From the NCBI GenBank assembly GCA_029056055.1, contig JAIDCC010000113.1, forward strand, positions 1-32,536: DNA of 32,536 bases, given 5' to 3'. Position 1 is the first letter of the stretch. Each line of letters begins with the position of its first letter. This DNA comes from Duncaniella sp. (GTDB lineage: Bacteria > Bacteroidota > Bacteroidia > Bacteroidales > Muribaculaceae). Below are positions 1-7,036 of this stretch, piece by piece. Made by a program: the position numbers and the translations under genes. Under the pieces are notes generated by a model. It did no database searches and had not been told where the DNA came from. It saw nothing but the letters and a program-made list of their open reading frames with translations.

Positions 1-70
1 TCTTGCCTTTTGGCTTTCCCAAGAAACCGGTGTTGCGGGGGGTGGGGAATGAACGACCGGGGGCGGGGAT

Positions 71-101
71 TTGATGGTTTGAGAAATTTTGTGTAATTTT
101 G
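71..101 (+). promoter_or_regulatory. Bacteroidetes-type promoter of the 107-526 gene
   Basis: TTG at 71-73 and TAATTTTG at 94-101 match the Bacteroidetes -33 and -7 elements, with a 20-bp spacer. The start codon at 107 lies only 5 nt beyond the -7 box, so the transcript may be leaderless or nearly so. Confidence 0.65.
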
Positions 102-106
102 CAGGT

Positions 107-526
107 ATGAAAAAATCATTGATATATGTTTTGCTGACGGCGGCTTTGACTGTCGGGTTTGCTTCTACAATGGAGGCCAAGGTGGAACGCCGATGGGCGT
201 CGACTCCGGTGGCTACGGATGGCGGCGAGTCGTTCAGCGTCGATTCGATTGACTTTCGTAAGGATTTGACGAGGGTCTACGGACGTCTGACGGGACGGCC
301 TCACACGTCGGGGCGCATCGACACGGTCGAGATGGAAAACCGCGGTCGCAAGCTCGTGGCCGACGACATAGACGGTGTGGATTTCAACCGTTATTATCAG
401 TATGAGGACGAAGGTGTCATCTTGCTCGAGATAGACTTTCCGGCCATGAAGCCGGCCGAGGGAGCGGTGTTGATTTTCACCGGACCCCAGTTCACCCATA
501 CCACCCGCATCAGCCGTCGCAAGTAG
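107..526 (+). CDS. Small exported protein of unknown function
   Basis: This 139-residue protein begins with a classical signal peptide: MKKS, a hydrophobic stretch of about 15 residues, then a cut probably near residue 24 after MEA. There is no lipobox cysteine, so it is probably periplasmic. The mature part is charged and looks beta-rich. It has no cysteines and no motif I recognise. The frame is open further upstream from a TTG at 89, but the -7 box at 94-101 would lie inside that extension, so ATG 107 was chosen. topB starts 38 nt after the stop and is probably cotranscribed. It is likely a conserved Bacteroidales hypothetical; no function is assigned. Confidence 0.75.
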   Translation: MKKSLIYVLLTAALTVGFASTMEAKVERRWASTPVATDGGESFSVDSIDFRKDLTRVYGRLTGRPHTSGRIDTVEMENRGRKLVADDIDGVDFNRYYQYEDEGVILLEIDFPAMKPAEGAVLIFTGPQFTHTTRISRRK

Positions 527-564
527 GCAGCTGACGGGCAATCCTTACCTTCCCCACCCCGACA

Positions 565-2649
565 ATGATATTGTGTATCACAGAGAAACCGAGTGTGGCG
601 CGCGACATCTCGCAGATACTCGGCGCCACGGTCAAACGCGACGGCTACTTTGAGGGCAACGGCTACAACGTCACATGGACGTTCGGTCATCTCTGCACCC
701 TCAAGGAGCCTGCCGACTATACCCCTGCGTGGAAGCGCTGGAGTCTGGGCGTGCTGCCCATGCTGCCCGAGCGTTTCGGCATAAAGGTGATTCCGGAGCA
801 ATACATCGAGCAGCAATTCCGCGTCATCGAGAGTCTGATAGGTCAGGCGTCGGAGGTGGTGAACTGCGGCGATGCCGGGCAGGAGGGTGAGCTGATTCAG
901 CGTTGGGTGATGCAGAAAGCGGGCATAAAGTGTCCGGTGAAGCGTCTTTGGATTTCGTCGCTCACCGACGAGTCGATAAAGGAGGGTTTCAAGAACCTCC
1001 GTCCCGAGGCAGACTTCAACAACCTCTACTACGCGGGTCTCTCGCGTGCGATAGGCGACTGGATACTCGGCATGAACGGCACGCGCCTCTATTCGCTCAA
1101 GTATTCGGCCCCGGGCAACGTGCTCTCGATAGGGCGCGTGCAGACCCCGACGCTGGCTCTCATCGTGCAGCGCCACTTCGAGATAGCCAATTTCAAGCCC
1201 GAGGACTATTGGGAACTCAAGACCCTATATCGCGACACGACGTTTAACGCCACTGCGGGACGATACAAGAGCGTCGAGGAGGCAGAGAAAGCTATGGCTG
1301 AAATTTCGGGCCGACCGCTCGAAATCACCGACGTGCAGGAGAAAAGCGGGCGCGAGAACCCCCCGCGACTCTTCGACCTGACATCGCTTCAGGTGGAATG
1401 CAACAAGAAATTCGGGTGGACAGCCGACGAGACGCTGCGCCTAATCCAGAGCCTCTACGAAAAGAAAGTGACCACCTATCCGCGCGTCGACACCACCTAC
1501 CTCTCCGACGACATCTATCCGAAAGTGCCGGGCATATTGCGTCAGATGACCCCCTATGCCAATCTGACCGCCCCGGTGCTCGCCGCGAAGCTGCCCAAAA
1601 GCAAGAAGGTGTTTGACAACTCGAAGGTGACCGACCACCACGCCATCATCCCGACCGGCCAAGCCCCCTCGGCACTCGTGGGCAACGAGCGTCAGCTCTA
1701 CCATCTGATAGCCCTGCGTTTCATCGCGGCTTTCTATCCCGACTGCCGCTACAAGGCCACGACCGTCATGGCCAAGGCAGGCGAGCAAGGGTTTAAGGCC
1801 ACGGGCAAAGTGATAGAAGACCCGGGGTGGCGCGTGGTGATAGCCCCTCAGCAGAAGGGCGAGAAGAGCGCCGACAAAGACACCGAGACAGCCGACAGCG
1901 ACGACCGCATCCTGCCCGACTTCCGCAAAGGCGAATCAGGCCCTCACGAACCATCGCTACAGAAAAAGACCACGCAGCCGCCGAAACTCTACACCGAAGG
2001 CACCCTGCTGCGCGCCATGGAAAGCGCGGGCAAGACCGTCGACGACGAGGAACTTCGCGAGGCGATGAAAGAAAACGGCATCGGACGCCCCTCGACACGT
2101 GCCGCCATCATCGAGACGCTTTTCAAACGCCGCTACATAGCACGCCAGCGCAAGGCCATCACGGCCACCCCCGAAGGGATTGCCCTGATAGGTGCCATCA
2201 AGGAGGAGTTGCTCAAAAGCGCCAAGCTGACCGGCATATGGGAGAACAAGCTGCGCCGCATCGAGCGTGGCGACTACTCGGCGGGCGAGTTTATTGAAGA
2301 ACTCAAGCAGCTCATCAACGAGATTGTCATCAACGTGCTCTCCGACAACGACCACGCGAAGATTTTCACCGAAAACGCTTTTGCGGCTCAGGGAAAACCG
2401 GGCGGGGCGAAGGGTGCAGCTCCCGCAGCATCGGGCGACACACCGAAACCGCCCACCAAACCGCGCGCACCGAGGGTGACGAAATTCGAGCAGATAGTCT
2501 GCCCGGAGTGTGGCAAAGGCCACATCATCAAGGGACGCACGGCCTACGGGTGCAGCCGCTTCCGCGAGGGTTGCACGCTGCGGCTCAACTTCGACCTCTA
2601 TCCCGCCGACCTCACACCAGGCAAGCTCAACAAGAAGCTTAAGAAATGA
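565..2649 (+). CDS. topB: DNA topoisomerase III (type IA)
   Basis: A 694-residue type IA topoisomerase that relaxes or decatenates DNA by breaking one strand through a tyrosyl intermediate. The N-terminus (ILCITEKPSVARDI) is the TOPRIM start with Glu7. The second TOPRIM motif reads DAGQEGE at 103-109, where the usual form is DxDREGE, so one metal-binding Asp is Gly here. RVQTPTL follows at 191-197. The catalytic tyrosine is Tyr305 in TTYPRVD. A C-terminal four-cysteine zinc ribbon (CPEC near 647, two more Cys after it) ends the protein. The length is normal for chromosomal TopB with a zinc ribbon. Similar enzymes occur on Bacteroidetes conjugative elements, but no transfer gene is nearby, so this copy is probably chromosomal housekeeping. 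Confidence 0.95.
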   Translation: MILCITEKPSVARDISQILGATVKRDGYFEGNGYNVTWTFGHLCTLKEPADYTPAWKRWSLGVLPMLPERFGIKVIPEQYIEQQFRVIESLIGQASEVVNCGDAGQEGELIQRWVMQKAGIKCPVKRLWISSLTDESIKEGFKNLRPEADFNNLYYAGLSRAIGDWILGMNGTRLYSLKYSAPGNVLSIGRVQTPTLALIVQRHFEIANFKPEDYWELKTLYRDTTFNATAGRYKSVEEAEKAMAEISGRPLEITDVQEKSGRENPPRLFDLTSLQVECNKKFGWTADETLRLIQSLYEKKVTTYPRVDTTYLSDDIYPKVPGILRQMTPYANLTAPVLAAKLPKSKKVFDNSKVTDHHAIIPTGQAPSALVGNERQLYHLIALRFIAAFYPDCRYKATTVMAKAGEQGFKATGKVIEDPGWRVVIAPQQKGEKSADKDTETADSDDRILPDFRKGESGPHEPSLQKKTTQPPKLYTEGTLLRAMESAGKTVDDEELREAMKENGIGRPSTRAAIIETLFKRRYIARQRKAITATPEGIALIGAIKEELLKSAKLTGIWENKLRRIERGDYSAGEFIEELKQLINEIVINVLSDNDHAKIFTENAFAAQGKPGGAKGAAPAASGDTPKPPTKPRAPRVTKFEQIVCPECGKGHIIKGRTAYGCSRFREGCTLRLNFDLYPADLTPGKLNKKLKK

Positions 2650-2714
2650 GAATCATTTTGTCATCTTGACAATTTGACTTCTTGACAATCTGACAATTTG
2701 ATAACTTGACAATC
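2650..2714. repeat. TTGACAAT-type octamer repeat tract
   Basis: The gap between topB and the next gene is almost entirely degenerate copies of TTGACAAT and TTTTGTCA. It is one of nine such intergenic tracts in this window. It begins right at the topB stop and ends just before the start codon at 2722, so it would form the leader of the following gene. There is no Shine-Dalgarno sequence. Confidence 0.85.
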
Positions 2715-2721
2715 AGCAGTC

Positions 2722-3138
2722 ATGAATCGAAGAAAATTTTGCAAAATAGCTACGCTCGGTCTGGGGGCACTTGCCGTCGGGGGCTTTGAGGCATTGGGAG
2801 GCGAGTCGGAAGAAGCGTCGACAATGCCGATGCCGGTGATGCCGCGTGATTGTCGGGTGAGGGTGTTGCGTAAGGAATGTCACATCGACCTGCAAGCTCA
2901 ATATCTCGACGACCCGGAGAGTGGAGCGTGCCGACGTTACGAAGGGGGTGAGGAATTTCGTTTCACGAAAGGGGAGAAGTGTCCCGAAGGATTTTGCCCC
3001 GCCCTGTGGCGCGTGATAGCTATGGCAGCCACTTCATTGCCCTGCCCCGAAGGTCAGCCCCACGAGGATGCCGCGGTGATAGTGGGTTGCCCCGACGGAA
3101 CCCGCCCCGTGATTGCGGCGGTGAGGAGGGGATTTTGA
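2722..3138 (+). CDS. TIGR04076 family protein with Tat signal
   Basis: A 138-residue protein. Residues 1-21 form a twin-arginine signal (NRRKFCK followed by a Gly/Ala/Leu-rich segment), predicting folded export by the Tat pathway. The rest matches the small cysteine-rich TIGR04076 family: RVRVLRKEC near 46-53, PEGFCP near 88-93 and the C-terminal CPDGTRPVI near 123-131. The mature part has seven cysteines (44, 53, 70, 87, 92, 108, 123), which suggests a metal or cofactor site. The family's biochemical role is unknown to me. Most relatives I recall are about 90-110 residues without an export signal, so the Tat leader is unusual. The stop codon lies inside the repeat tract that follows. Confidence 0.75.
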   Translation: MNRRKFCKIATLGLGALAVGGFEALGGESEEASTMPMPVMPRDCRVRVLRKECHIDLQAQYLDDPESGACRRYEGGEEFRFTKGEKCPEGFCPALWRVIAMAATSLPCPEGQPHEDAAVIVGCPDGTRPVIAAVRRGF

Positions 3139-3205
3139 CAAATTGTCATTTTGACATTTTGACAACTTGACAAAATGAGAATTGAGAATTGAGAAATTGA
3201 GAAAG
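3133..3205. repeat. Octamer repeat tract between convergent genes
   Basis: TTTTGACA/TGTCAAAA units are followed by TGAGAATT units, filling the whole gap between the TIGR04076 gene and the convergent HsdR-N-like gene. The TGA stop of the former (3136-3138) is part of the first TTTTGACA unit. Confidence 0.85.
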
Positions 3206-3209
3206 GCTG

Positions 3210-3677
3210 TCAAGCCTCGACGGTCATTTGGGCGTATGACGGGAGGGCCGACATGGGGGCGAGGCCCTCGGGGGTGACGCGGAAGCAGGCGTGGCGCAAT
3301 CCGTTTGAGATGATGAGCCACCCGACGCCGAGCACCAGATTATAGCGGGCTATCTGTTCGACGGTGTGGGCCGAGAGGGTGACGTTCGGCGCTTTGTATT
3401 CGACGATGCAGAGAGGGCGGAGCTGAGGGTCGTAGACCACCGTGTCGCAGCGTTTGACCGTGTCGTTGAGACGGACGGTGACTTCGTTTGCCATTCTCGA
3501 CGCAGGCACTCCGAGATGAGAAATGAGAAAAGCGGTGAATTGCTGACGCACCCATTCCTCGGGTTGGAGCAGGAGCCAGCGGCGACGCAGAGGGTCGTAG
3601 ATTTCGATGCCGCGGCGCGAGGGACGCAGCTTTACGTCGGCTTCGGGAAGGTTGAGGGGCACTGAAAACGGATTCAT
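3210..3677 (-). CDS. HsdR N-terminal-domain-like protein (PD-(D/E)xK fold)
   Basis: A 155-residue stand-alone protein that resembles the N-terminal nuclease-fold domain of type I restriction R subunits (HSDR_N_2). The family-typical EEWVRQ...FLISHLGVPAS leads into the probable active-site strand pair, DTVVYDPQLRPLCIVEYKAP, which fits a D...ExK motif (Asp near 82, Glu and Lys near 93-95). There is no helicase, methylase or specificity subunit nearby, so it is not part of a restriction system. Relatives are common in Bacteroidetes beside holA; their role is unknown. It is divergent from holA, and its ATG lies 4 nt from its -7 box. Confidence 0.8.
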   Translation of the reverse strand: MNPFSVPLNLPEADVKLRPSRRGIEIYDPLRRRWLLLQPEEWVRQQFTAFLISHLGVPASRMANEVTVRLNDTVKRCDTVVYDPQLRPLCIVEYKAPNVTLSAHTVEQIARYNLVLGVGWLIISNGLRHACFRVTPEGLAPMSALPSYAQMTVEA

Positions 3678-3681
3678 ACGG

Positions 3682-3689
3682 CAAAATTA
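3682..3689 (-). promoter_or_regulatory. -7 box for the HsdR-N-like gene
   Basis: TAATTTTG on the minus strand (3689 to 3682) matches TAnnTTTG. No convincing -33 TTG sits at the expected spacing. The start codon at 3677 is only 4 nt beyond it, which implies a leaderless message. Confidence 0.5.
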
Positions 3690-3698
3690 CGCATTTTC

Positions 3699-3729
3699 TT
3701 GCAAACCCCGGGAACTTTTGCTAAATTTA
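3699..3729 (+). promoter_or_regulatory. Probable holA promoter
   Basis: TTG at 3699-3701 and TAAATTTA at 3722-3729 (one mismatch to TAnnTTTG) are separated by 20 bp, 21 nt upstream of the holA ATG. It lies back to back with the promoter of the divergent gene. Confidence 0.5.
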
Positions 3730-3750
3730 CACTTCAAAACCCTCCACACT

Positions 3751-4794
3751 ATGGCCGCACCTACCCCGACACTCACATTTCCCCAACTCCGCCGCTCCAT
3801 CAAGGGAGGCGACCTCGCGCCCGTCTATCTCCTGCACGGCGAGGAGGCCTATTTCACCGATGAGCTGGTGAAGCTTTTCGAGGAGAGCGTGCCCGAGGAA
3901 GACCGCGACTACGGGGTGGTGACGTTCTATGGCGCGCAGACCGACGCCGACACGGTGATGGACGCCTGCAAGCAATTTCCGATGATGACCGACCGCCAGG
4001 TGGTGATAGTCAAGGAAGCGCAGACCATGCGTGCCGACCAGGTAAACAAGCTCCACTATTACGTGAAGCAGCCCGTGGCCACGACGCTCCTGGTGATAGT
4101 GTTCCGCGGGGTGGAGGCGAAGGGCAAAGACCTTCTCGCCGCCGTAAAGAAGAACGGCGTCATATTCGAATCGAAGAAAATCAGCGAGCGAAATCTCCTA
4201 CCGGCCATAGCCGATTTGATAAAAGAGAAAGGGATGAACGTCGACCCGAAGGCACTCGAAATGCTGCGCGACTTCATAGGCGCCGACCTCGCCAAACTCT
4301 ACAACGAGATAGACAAACTGGCTATGATATTGGGCGCGGGAGCCATGGTGACACCCGAGGCCGTGGAGCGAAACGTGGGCATCTCGAAAGACTACAACAA
4401 TTTCGAGCTGACCGACGCCATCGTGGCACGCAACGCCGCAAAGGCATTCCGCATCGTCGACTACTTCGCCCGCAATCCGAAAGAAAACCCGACGGTGATG
4501 ACCGCCTCGGCACTCTTCAACCTCTTCTCCAACCTGCTCGTCTATCACTACACCCGCGACAAAACGCAGGCGGGCTACATGGACGCCCTCGGTTTCCGCA
4601 ACCCGTGGCAATTGCGTCCCTATGCCTCGGCGGCGGCCAACTACAACGTGCGTCAGACCATAGAAATCATTTCGGCCATACGCAATTTCGACGTGGCCTC
4701 GAAGGGCGTCACGTCGCGTCAAGACCCCTTCTCGCTGCTGCGCGACCTCGTGTTTCGCATCCTGACGGCAAGGGGCACAATCGTGATAGACTGA
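3751..4794 (+). CDS. holA: DNA polymerase III subunit delta
   Basis: A 347-residue clamp-loader subunit that opens and loads the beta sliding clamp. The N-terminal domain shows the HolA signature: PVYLLHGEEAYFTDEL near 25-40, a Walker-A-like remnant without a P-loop, then a VVIVKEAQ strand near 86-93. The middle contains ISERNLLPAIADLIKEKG and a DLAKLYNEIDKLA segment typical of delta subunits. The C-terminal collar domain includes NPWQLRPYASAAANYNV. ATG 3751 was chosen because the open frame upstream runs through the promoter and overlaps the divergent gene. The length is normal for the family. Confidence 0.92.
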   Translation: MAAPTPTLTFPQLRRSIKGGDLAPVYLLHGEEAYFTDELVKLFEESVPEEDRDYGVVTFYGAQTDADTVMDACKQFPMMTDRQVVIVKEAQTMRADQVNKLHYYVKQPVATTLLVIVFRGVEAKGKDLLAAVKKNGVIFESKKISERNLLPAIADLIKEKGMNVDPKALEMLRDFIGADLAKLYNEIDKLAMILGAGAMVTPEAVERNVGISKDYNNFELTDAIVARNAAKAFRIVDYFARNPKENPTVMTASALFNLFSNLLVYHYTRDKTQAGYMDALGFRNPWQLRPYASAAANYNVRQTIEIISAIRNFDVASKGVTSRQDPFSLLRDLVFRILTARGTIVID

Positions 4795-4822
4795 CGCCCG
4801 AACATTTACCCGCGGAGGGCGT
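4794..4822 (+). terminator. Weak hairpin after holA
   Basis: ACGCCC (4794-4799) and GGGCGT (4817-4822) can form a 6-bp stem with a 17-nt loop, followed by TCTTATT. It overlaps the last base of the holA stop codon. It may be a weak terminator or only a mRNA 3' structure. Confidence 0.35.
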
Positions 4823-4839
4823 TCTTATTAAGATAAGAA
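4822..4839. promoter_or_regulatory. Short perfect inverted repeat upstream of the HAD gene
   Basis: TTCTTAT-TAAG-ATAAGAA is a perfect 7-bp inverted repeat 18 nt before the start codon at 4857. It could be an operator or an mRNA hairpin. No promoter box is clear here, so transcription may continue from holA. Confidence 0.35.
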
Positions 4840-4856
4840 AAAATTATAATCATCAG

Positions 4857-5483
4857 ATGAACACGATAAAACTACCCGCCGCAGCTCGCGGCATGCTTTT
4901 CGACCTTGACGGAGTGATAGTGGACAGCGAAGGTGAATACACCACCTTCTGGGGCCCGATGGGGGCGCGCTACGGCCACCCCGAAGGGTATGCTTACGCC
5001 ATCAAGGGCACAAACCTGCAATCAATCCTCGAAGGCTATCCCGAGGCCGACCGCCCGGCCGTCGTGGCCGAACTGCATAAGTTTGAGGCCGAGATGAAAT
5101 ATCCCTACCTGCCCGGAGCAGCCGAACTATTGAAGAAGCTGCGCGAGGAGGGCAAAAAGATAGCGCTCGTGACGAGCAGCGACCGCACGAAGATGGAGTT
5201 TCTATTCGGTCGTCACCCCGAACTGCGCGAGGCGTTTGACGTAATCATCACGGGCGACATGGTGAGCCACGGCAAGCCTGACCCCGAAGGCTATCTGAAG
5301 GCTGCCGAATTGCTCGGACTCCGCCCGGAAGAGTGTGTGGTGTTTGAAGACTCTCTGCAGGGACTCGGCGCAGGGCGCGCCGCAGGAGCCTACGTCGTGG
5401 GTGTGGCCACAACAAATCCCGCCTCGATGCTCGAAGGCAAAGCCGACGTCATCGTAGACGGGTTGTTTGAAGTGGAGGGGTGA
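4857..5483 (+). CDS. HAD-superfamily phosphatase (beta-phosphoglucomutase-like)
   Basis: A 208-residue haloacid-dehalogenase-family hydrolase. Motif I is MLFDLDGVIVDS, with nucleophile Asp16 and acid/base Asp18. Motif II is the VTSSD loop near 104-108. The motif III lysine is in HGKPDPEGY near 140, and motif IV is VFEDSLQG near 163. The cap domain (residues 24-85) is helical, as in class C1 enzymes such as beta-phosphoglucomutase and phosphoglycolate phosphatase. The substrate cannot be read from the sequence. The frame is open far upstream inside holA, but ATG 4857 is the only start that gives the usual N-terminus just before motif I. Confidence 0.85.
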   Translation: MNTIKLPAAARGMLFDLDGVIVDSEGEYTTFWGPMGARYGHPEGYAYAIKGTNLQSILEGYPEADRPAVVAELHKFEAEMKYPYLPGAAELLKKLREEGKKIALVTSSDRTKMEFLFGRHPELREAFDVIITGDMVSHGKPDPEGYLKAAELLGLRPEECVVFEDSLQGLGAGRAAGAYVVGVATTNPASMLEGKADVIVDGLFEVEG

Positions 5484-5498
5484 GAATGGACAGGGCGT

Positions 5499-5537
5499 CA
5501 TTTTTGACATTTTGTCATTTTGACAATTTGACAAATT
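5499..5537. repeat. TTTTGACA/TTTTGTCA repeat tract
   Basis: Octamer units of the dispersed intergenic repeat family fill the short gap between the convergent HAD gene and nadC. Confidence 0.8.
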
Positions 5538-5554
5538 AGCTTTCTGACGCTGCT

Positions 5555-6412
5555 TTATTTGGCGGCTTTGAAGCTCATGTCGAGGCCCTTGACCGAATGG
5601 GTCAGCGCGCCCACCGAGATGAAGTCGACGCCACATTCGCCATAGTCGCGGAGGGTGTCGAGGGTGATGCCTCCCGACGATTCGATTTCCACCTTGTCGT
5701 CGAGGCTGTGGATGAGTTCTACGGCTTCGCGGGTACGCTCGGGGGTGAAATTGTCGAGCATGATGCGGTCGATACCGGCGGCGAGAGCCTCGCGGATTTC
5801 GTCGGTGTTGCGCACCTCGACTTCGATTTTGAGGTCTTTGCCCTTCTCGCGGCAGTAGGCCTTGGCGGCATTGACGGCCTGGGTGATACCTCCGGCGAAG
5901 TCAACGTGGTTGTCTTTGATGAGAATCATGTCGAAGAGACCGATACGGTGGTTCATGCCTCCGCCGATGCGCACTGCCTCCTTTTCGAGCATACGCAGGC
6001 CGGGAGTGGTCTTGCGGGTGTCGAGCACCTTTGTCTTGAGACCATCGAGGCGAGCCTGATAGCGGGCGGTCTGTGTGGCGATGCCGCTCATACGCTGCAT
6101 GATGTTGAGCATGACGCGCTCTGTCTGGAGCAGCGAACGCACGGGGCCTGTCACCTCAAACGCCACGTCGCCGGGGCGCACATGGGTGCCGTCGGTGATG
6201 TAGACGGTCATCTTGAGCGAGGGGTCGAACTTCTCGAACACTTTGGCAGCGATTTCAACGCCGGCCAGAATGCCTTCCTCCTTGACGATGAGGCGCTGGG
6301 TGCCCGTTTCGTCGGCGGGGATGGTTGAGAGGGTAGTGTGGTCGCCGTCGCCCACGTCTTCGGCAAAAGCCAGAGTGAGCAGCGAGTCGATGAGCTTCTC
6401 CTTGGTTTCCAT
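5555..6412 (-). CDS. nadC: Nicotinate-nucleotide pyrophosphorylase (carboxylating)
   Basis: A 285-residue quinolinate phosphoribosyltransferase that makes nicotinate mononucleotide from quinolinate and PRPP in de novo NAD synthesis. It shows the family signatures AFAEDVGDGDHTT near 15-27, TARYQARL...KVLDTRKTTPGLR near 114-140, GGGMNHRIGLFDMILIKDNH near 150-170 (substrate-binding Arg, His, Lys) and IESSGGI near 243. The length is normal. It is divergent from rlmH with only 30 bp between start codons, a neighbourhood I recognise from other Bacteroidales. Confidence 0.95.
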   Translation of the reverse strand: METKEKLIDSLLTLAFAEDVGDGDHTTLSTIPADETGTQRLIVKEEGILAGVEIAAKVFEKFDPSLKMTVYITDGTHVRPGDVAFEVTGPVRSLLQTERVMLNIMQRMSGIATQTARYQARLDGLKTKVLDTRKTTPGLRMLEKEAVRIGGGMNHRIGLFDMILIKDNHVDFAGGITQAVNAAKAYCREKGKDLKIEVEVRNTDEIREALAAGIDRIMLDNFTPERTREAVELIHSLDDKVEIESSGGITLDTLRDYGECGVDFISVGALTHSVKGLDMSFKAAK

Positions 6413-6442
6413 ATTTTAAGAATGTTCTAAATAGTTGAAGAA

Positions 6443-6916
6443 TTGAAAATCGTAATCTTGGCAGTCGGAAAGACCGCCACACCGTATATCTCGCAGGCGG
6501 TCGACGATTATTGCCGTCGCATAGCCCGCTATCAGCCCTTTGAGTTGCAGGTGATACCCGACCTCCGCGGAGCATCGCGTCTGACTGCCGACGAGCAGAA
6601 ACAGCGCGAGGGCAAAGCGATTCTTGAGCAGTTGCGTGGAGGCGACGCCGTGGTGCTCCTCGACGAGCGTGGCCGACAGCTCACGTCGCGCGAATTTGCC
6701 GAGTCGATAGAAAAGCGTCAGCTTCAGGGAGCCAAGCGTCTGGTCTATGTCATCGGCGGACCCTACGGATTTTCGCAGGAGGTGTATGCCGCAGCCACCG
6801 ACCGCCTCTCACTCTCGCGCATGACCTTCACCCACGAGATGGTGCGACTGTTTTTCGCCGAGCAGGTCTACCGGGCCATGACCATAATGAGAGGCGAGCC
6901 TTATCATCATGATTAA
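6443..6916 (+). CDS. rlmH: 23S rRNA (pseudouridine1915-N3)-methyltransferase
   Basis: A 157-residue SPOUT-fold methyltransferase that modifies pseudouridine 1915 in helix 69 of 23S rRNA. Diagnostic stretches are VVLLDERGRQLTSREFAE near 70-87, VIGGPYGFS near 103-111 (SAM-binding knot) and LSRMTFTHEMVRLFFAEQVYRAMTI near 124-148. The start codon is TTG at 6443: it gives the family's usual MKI start, there is no in-frame ATG upstream, and the next in-frame ATG is deep in the catalytic domain. No Shine-Dalgarno sequence is visible. Confidence 0.95.
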   Translation: MKIVILAVGKTATPYISQAVDDYCRRIARYQPFELQVIPDLRGASRLTADEQKQREGKAILEQLRGGDAVVLLDERGRQLTSREFAESIEKRQLQGAKRLVYVIGGPYGFSQEVYAAATDRLSLSRMTFTHEMVRLFFAEQVYRAMTIMRGEPYHHD

Positions 6917-6919
6917 AGC

Positions 6920-7036
6920 GAGAAGTGAGAATTTGAGAAATTGAGAATTTGACAAATTGTCATTTTGACATTTTGACATTTTGACAAAATGAGAAATTAA
7001 CAACGTGACAAAATGAGAATTGAGAAATGAGAAATC
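6920..7036. repeat. Octamer repeat tract between rlmH and the ddl-like gene
   Basis: About 115 bp of alternating TGAGAATT/GAGAAATT and TTTTGACA/TGTCATTT units lie between two convergent genes. This is one of the longest tracts of the family in the window. Confidence 0.85.

Noticed and set aside
565-2649. topB as a marker of an integrated conjugative element
   Set aside because: No tra, mob, integrase or direct-repeat boundary is visible, and flanking genes are housekeeping.
3526-3545. GATGAGAAATGAGAAA sequence inside the HsdR-N-like gene as an invading repeat
   Set aside because: It encodes the family-typical AFLISHLG segment, so similarity to the repeat is probably coincidence.
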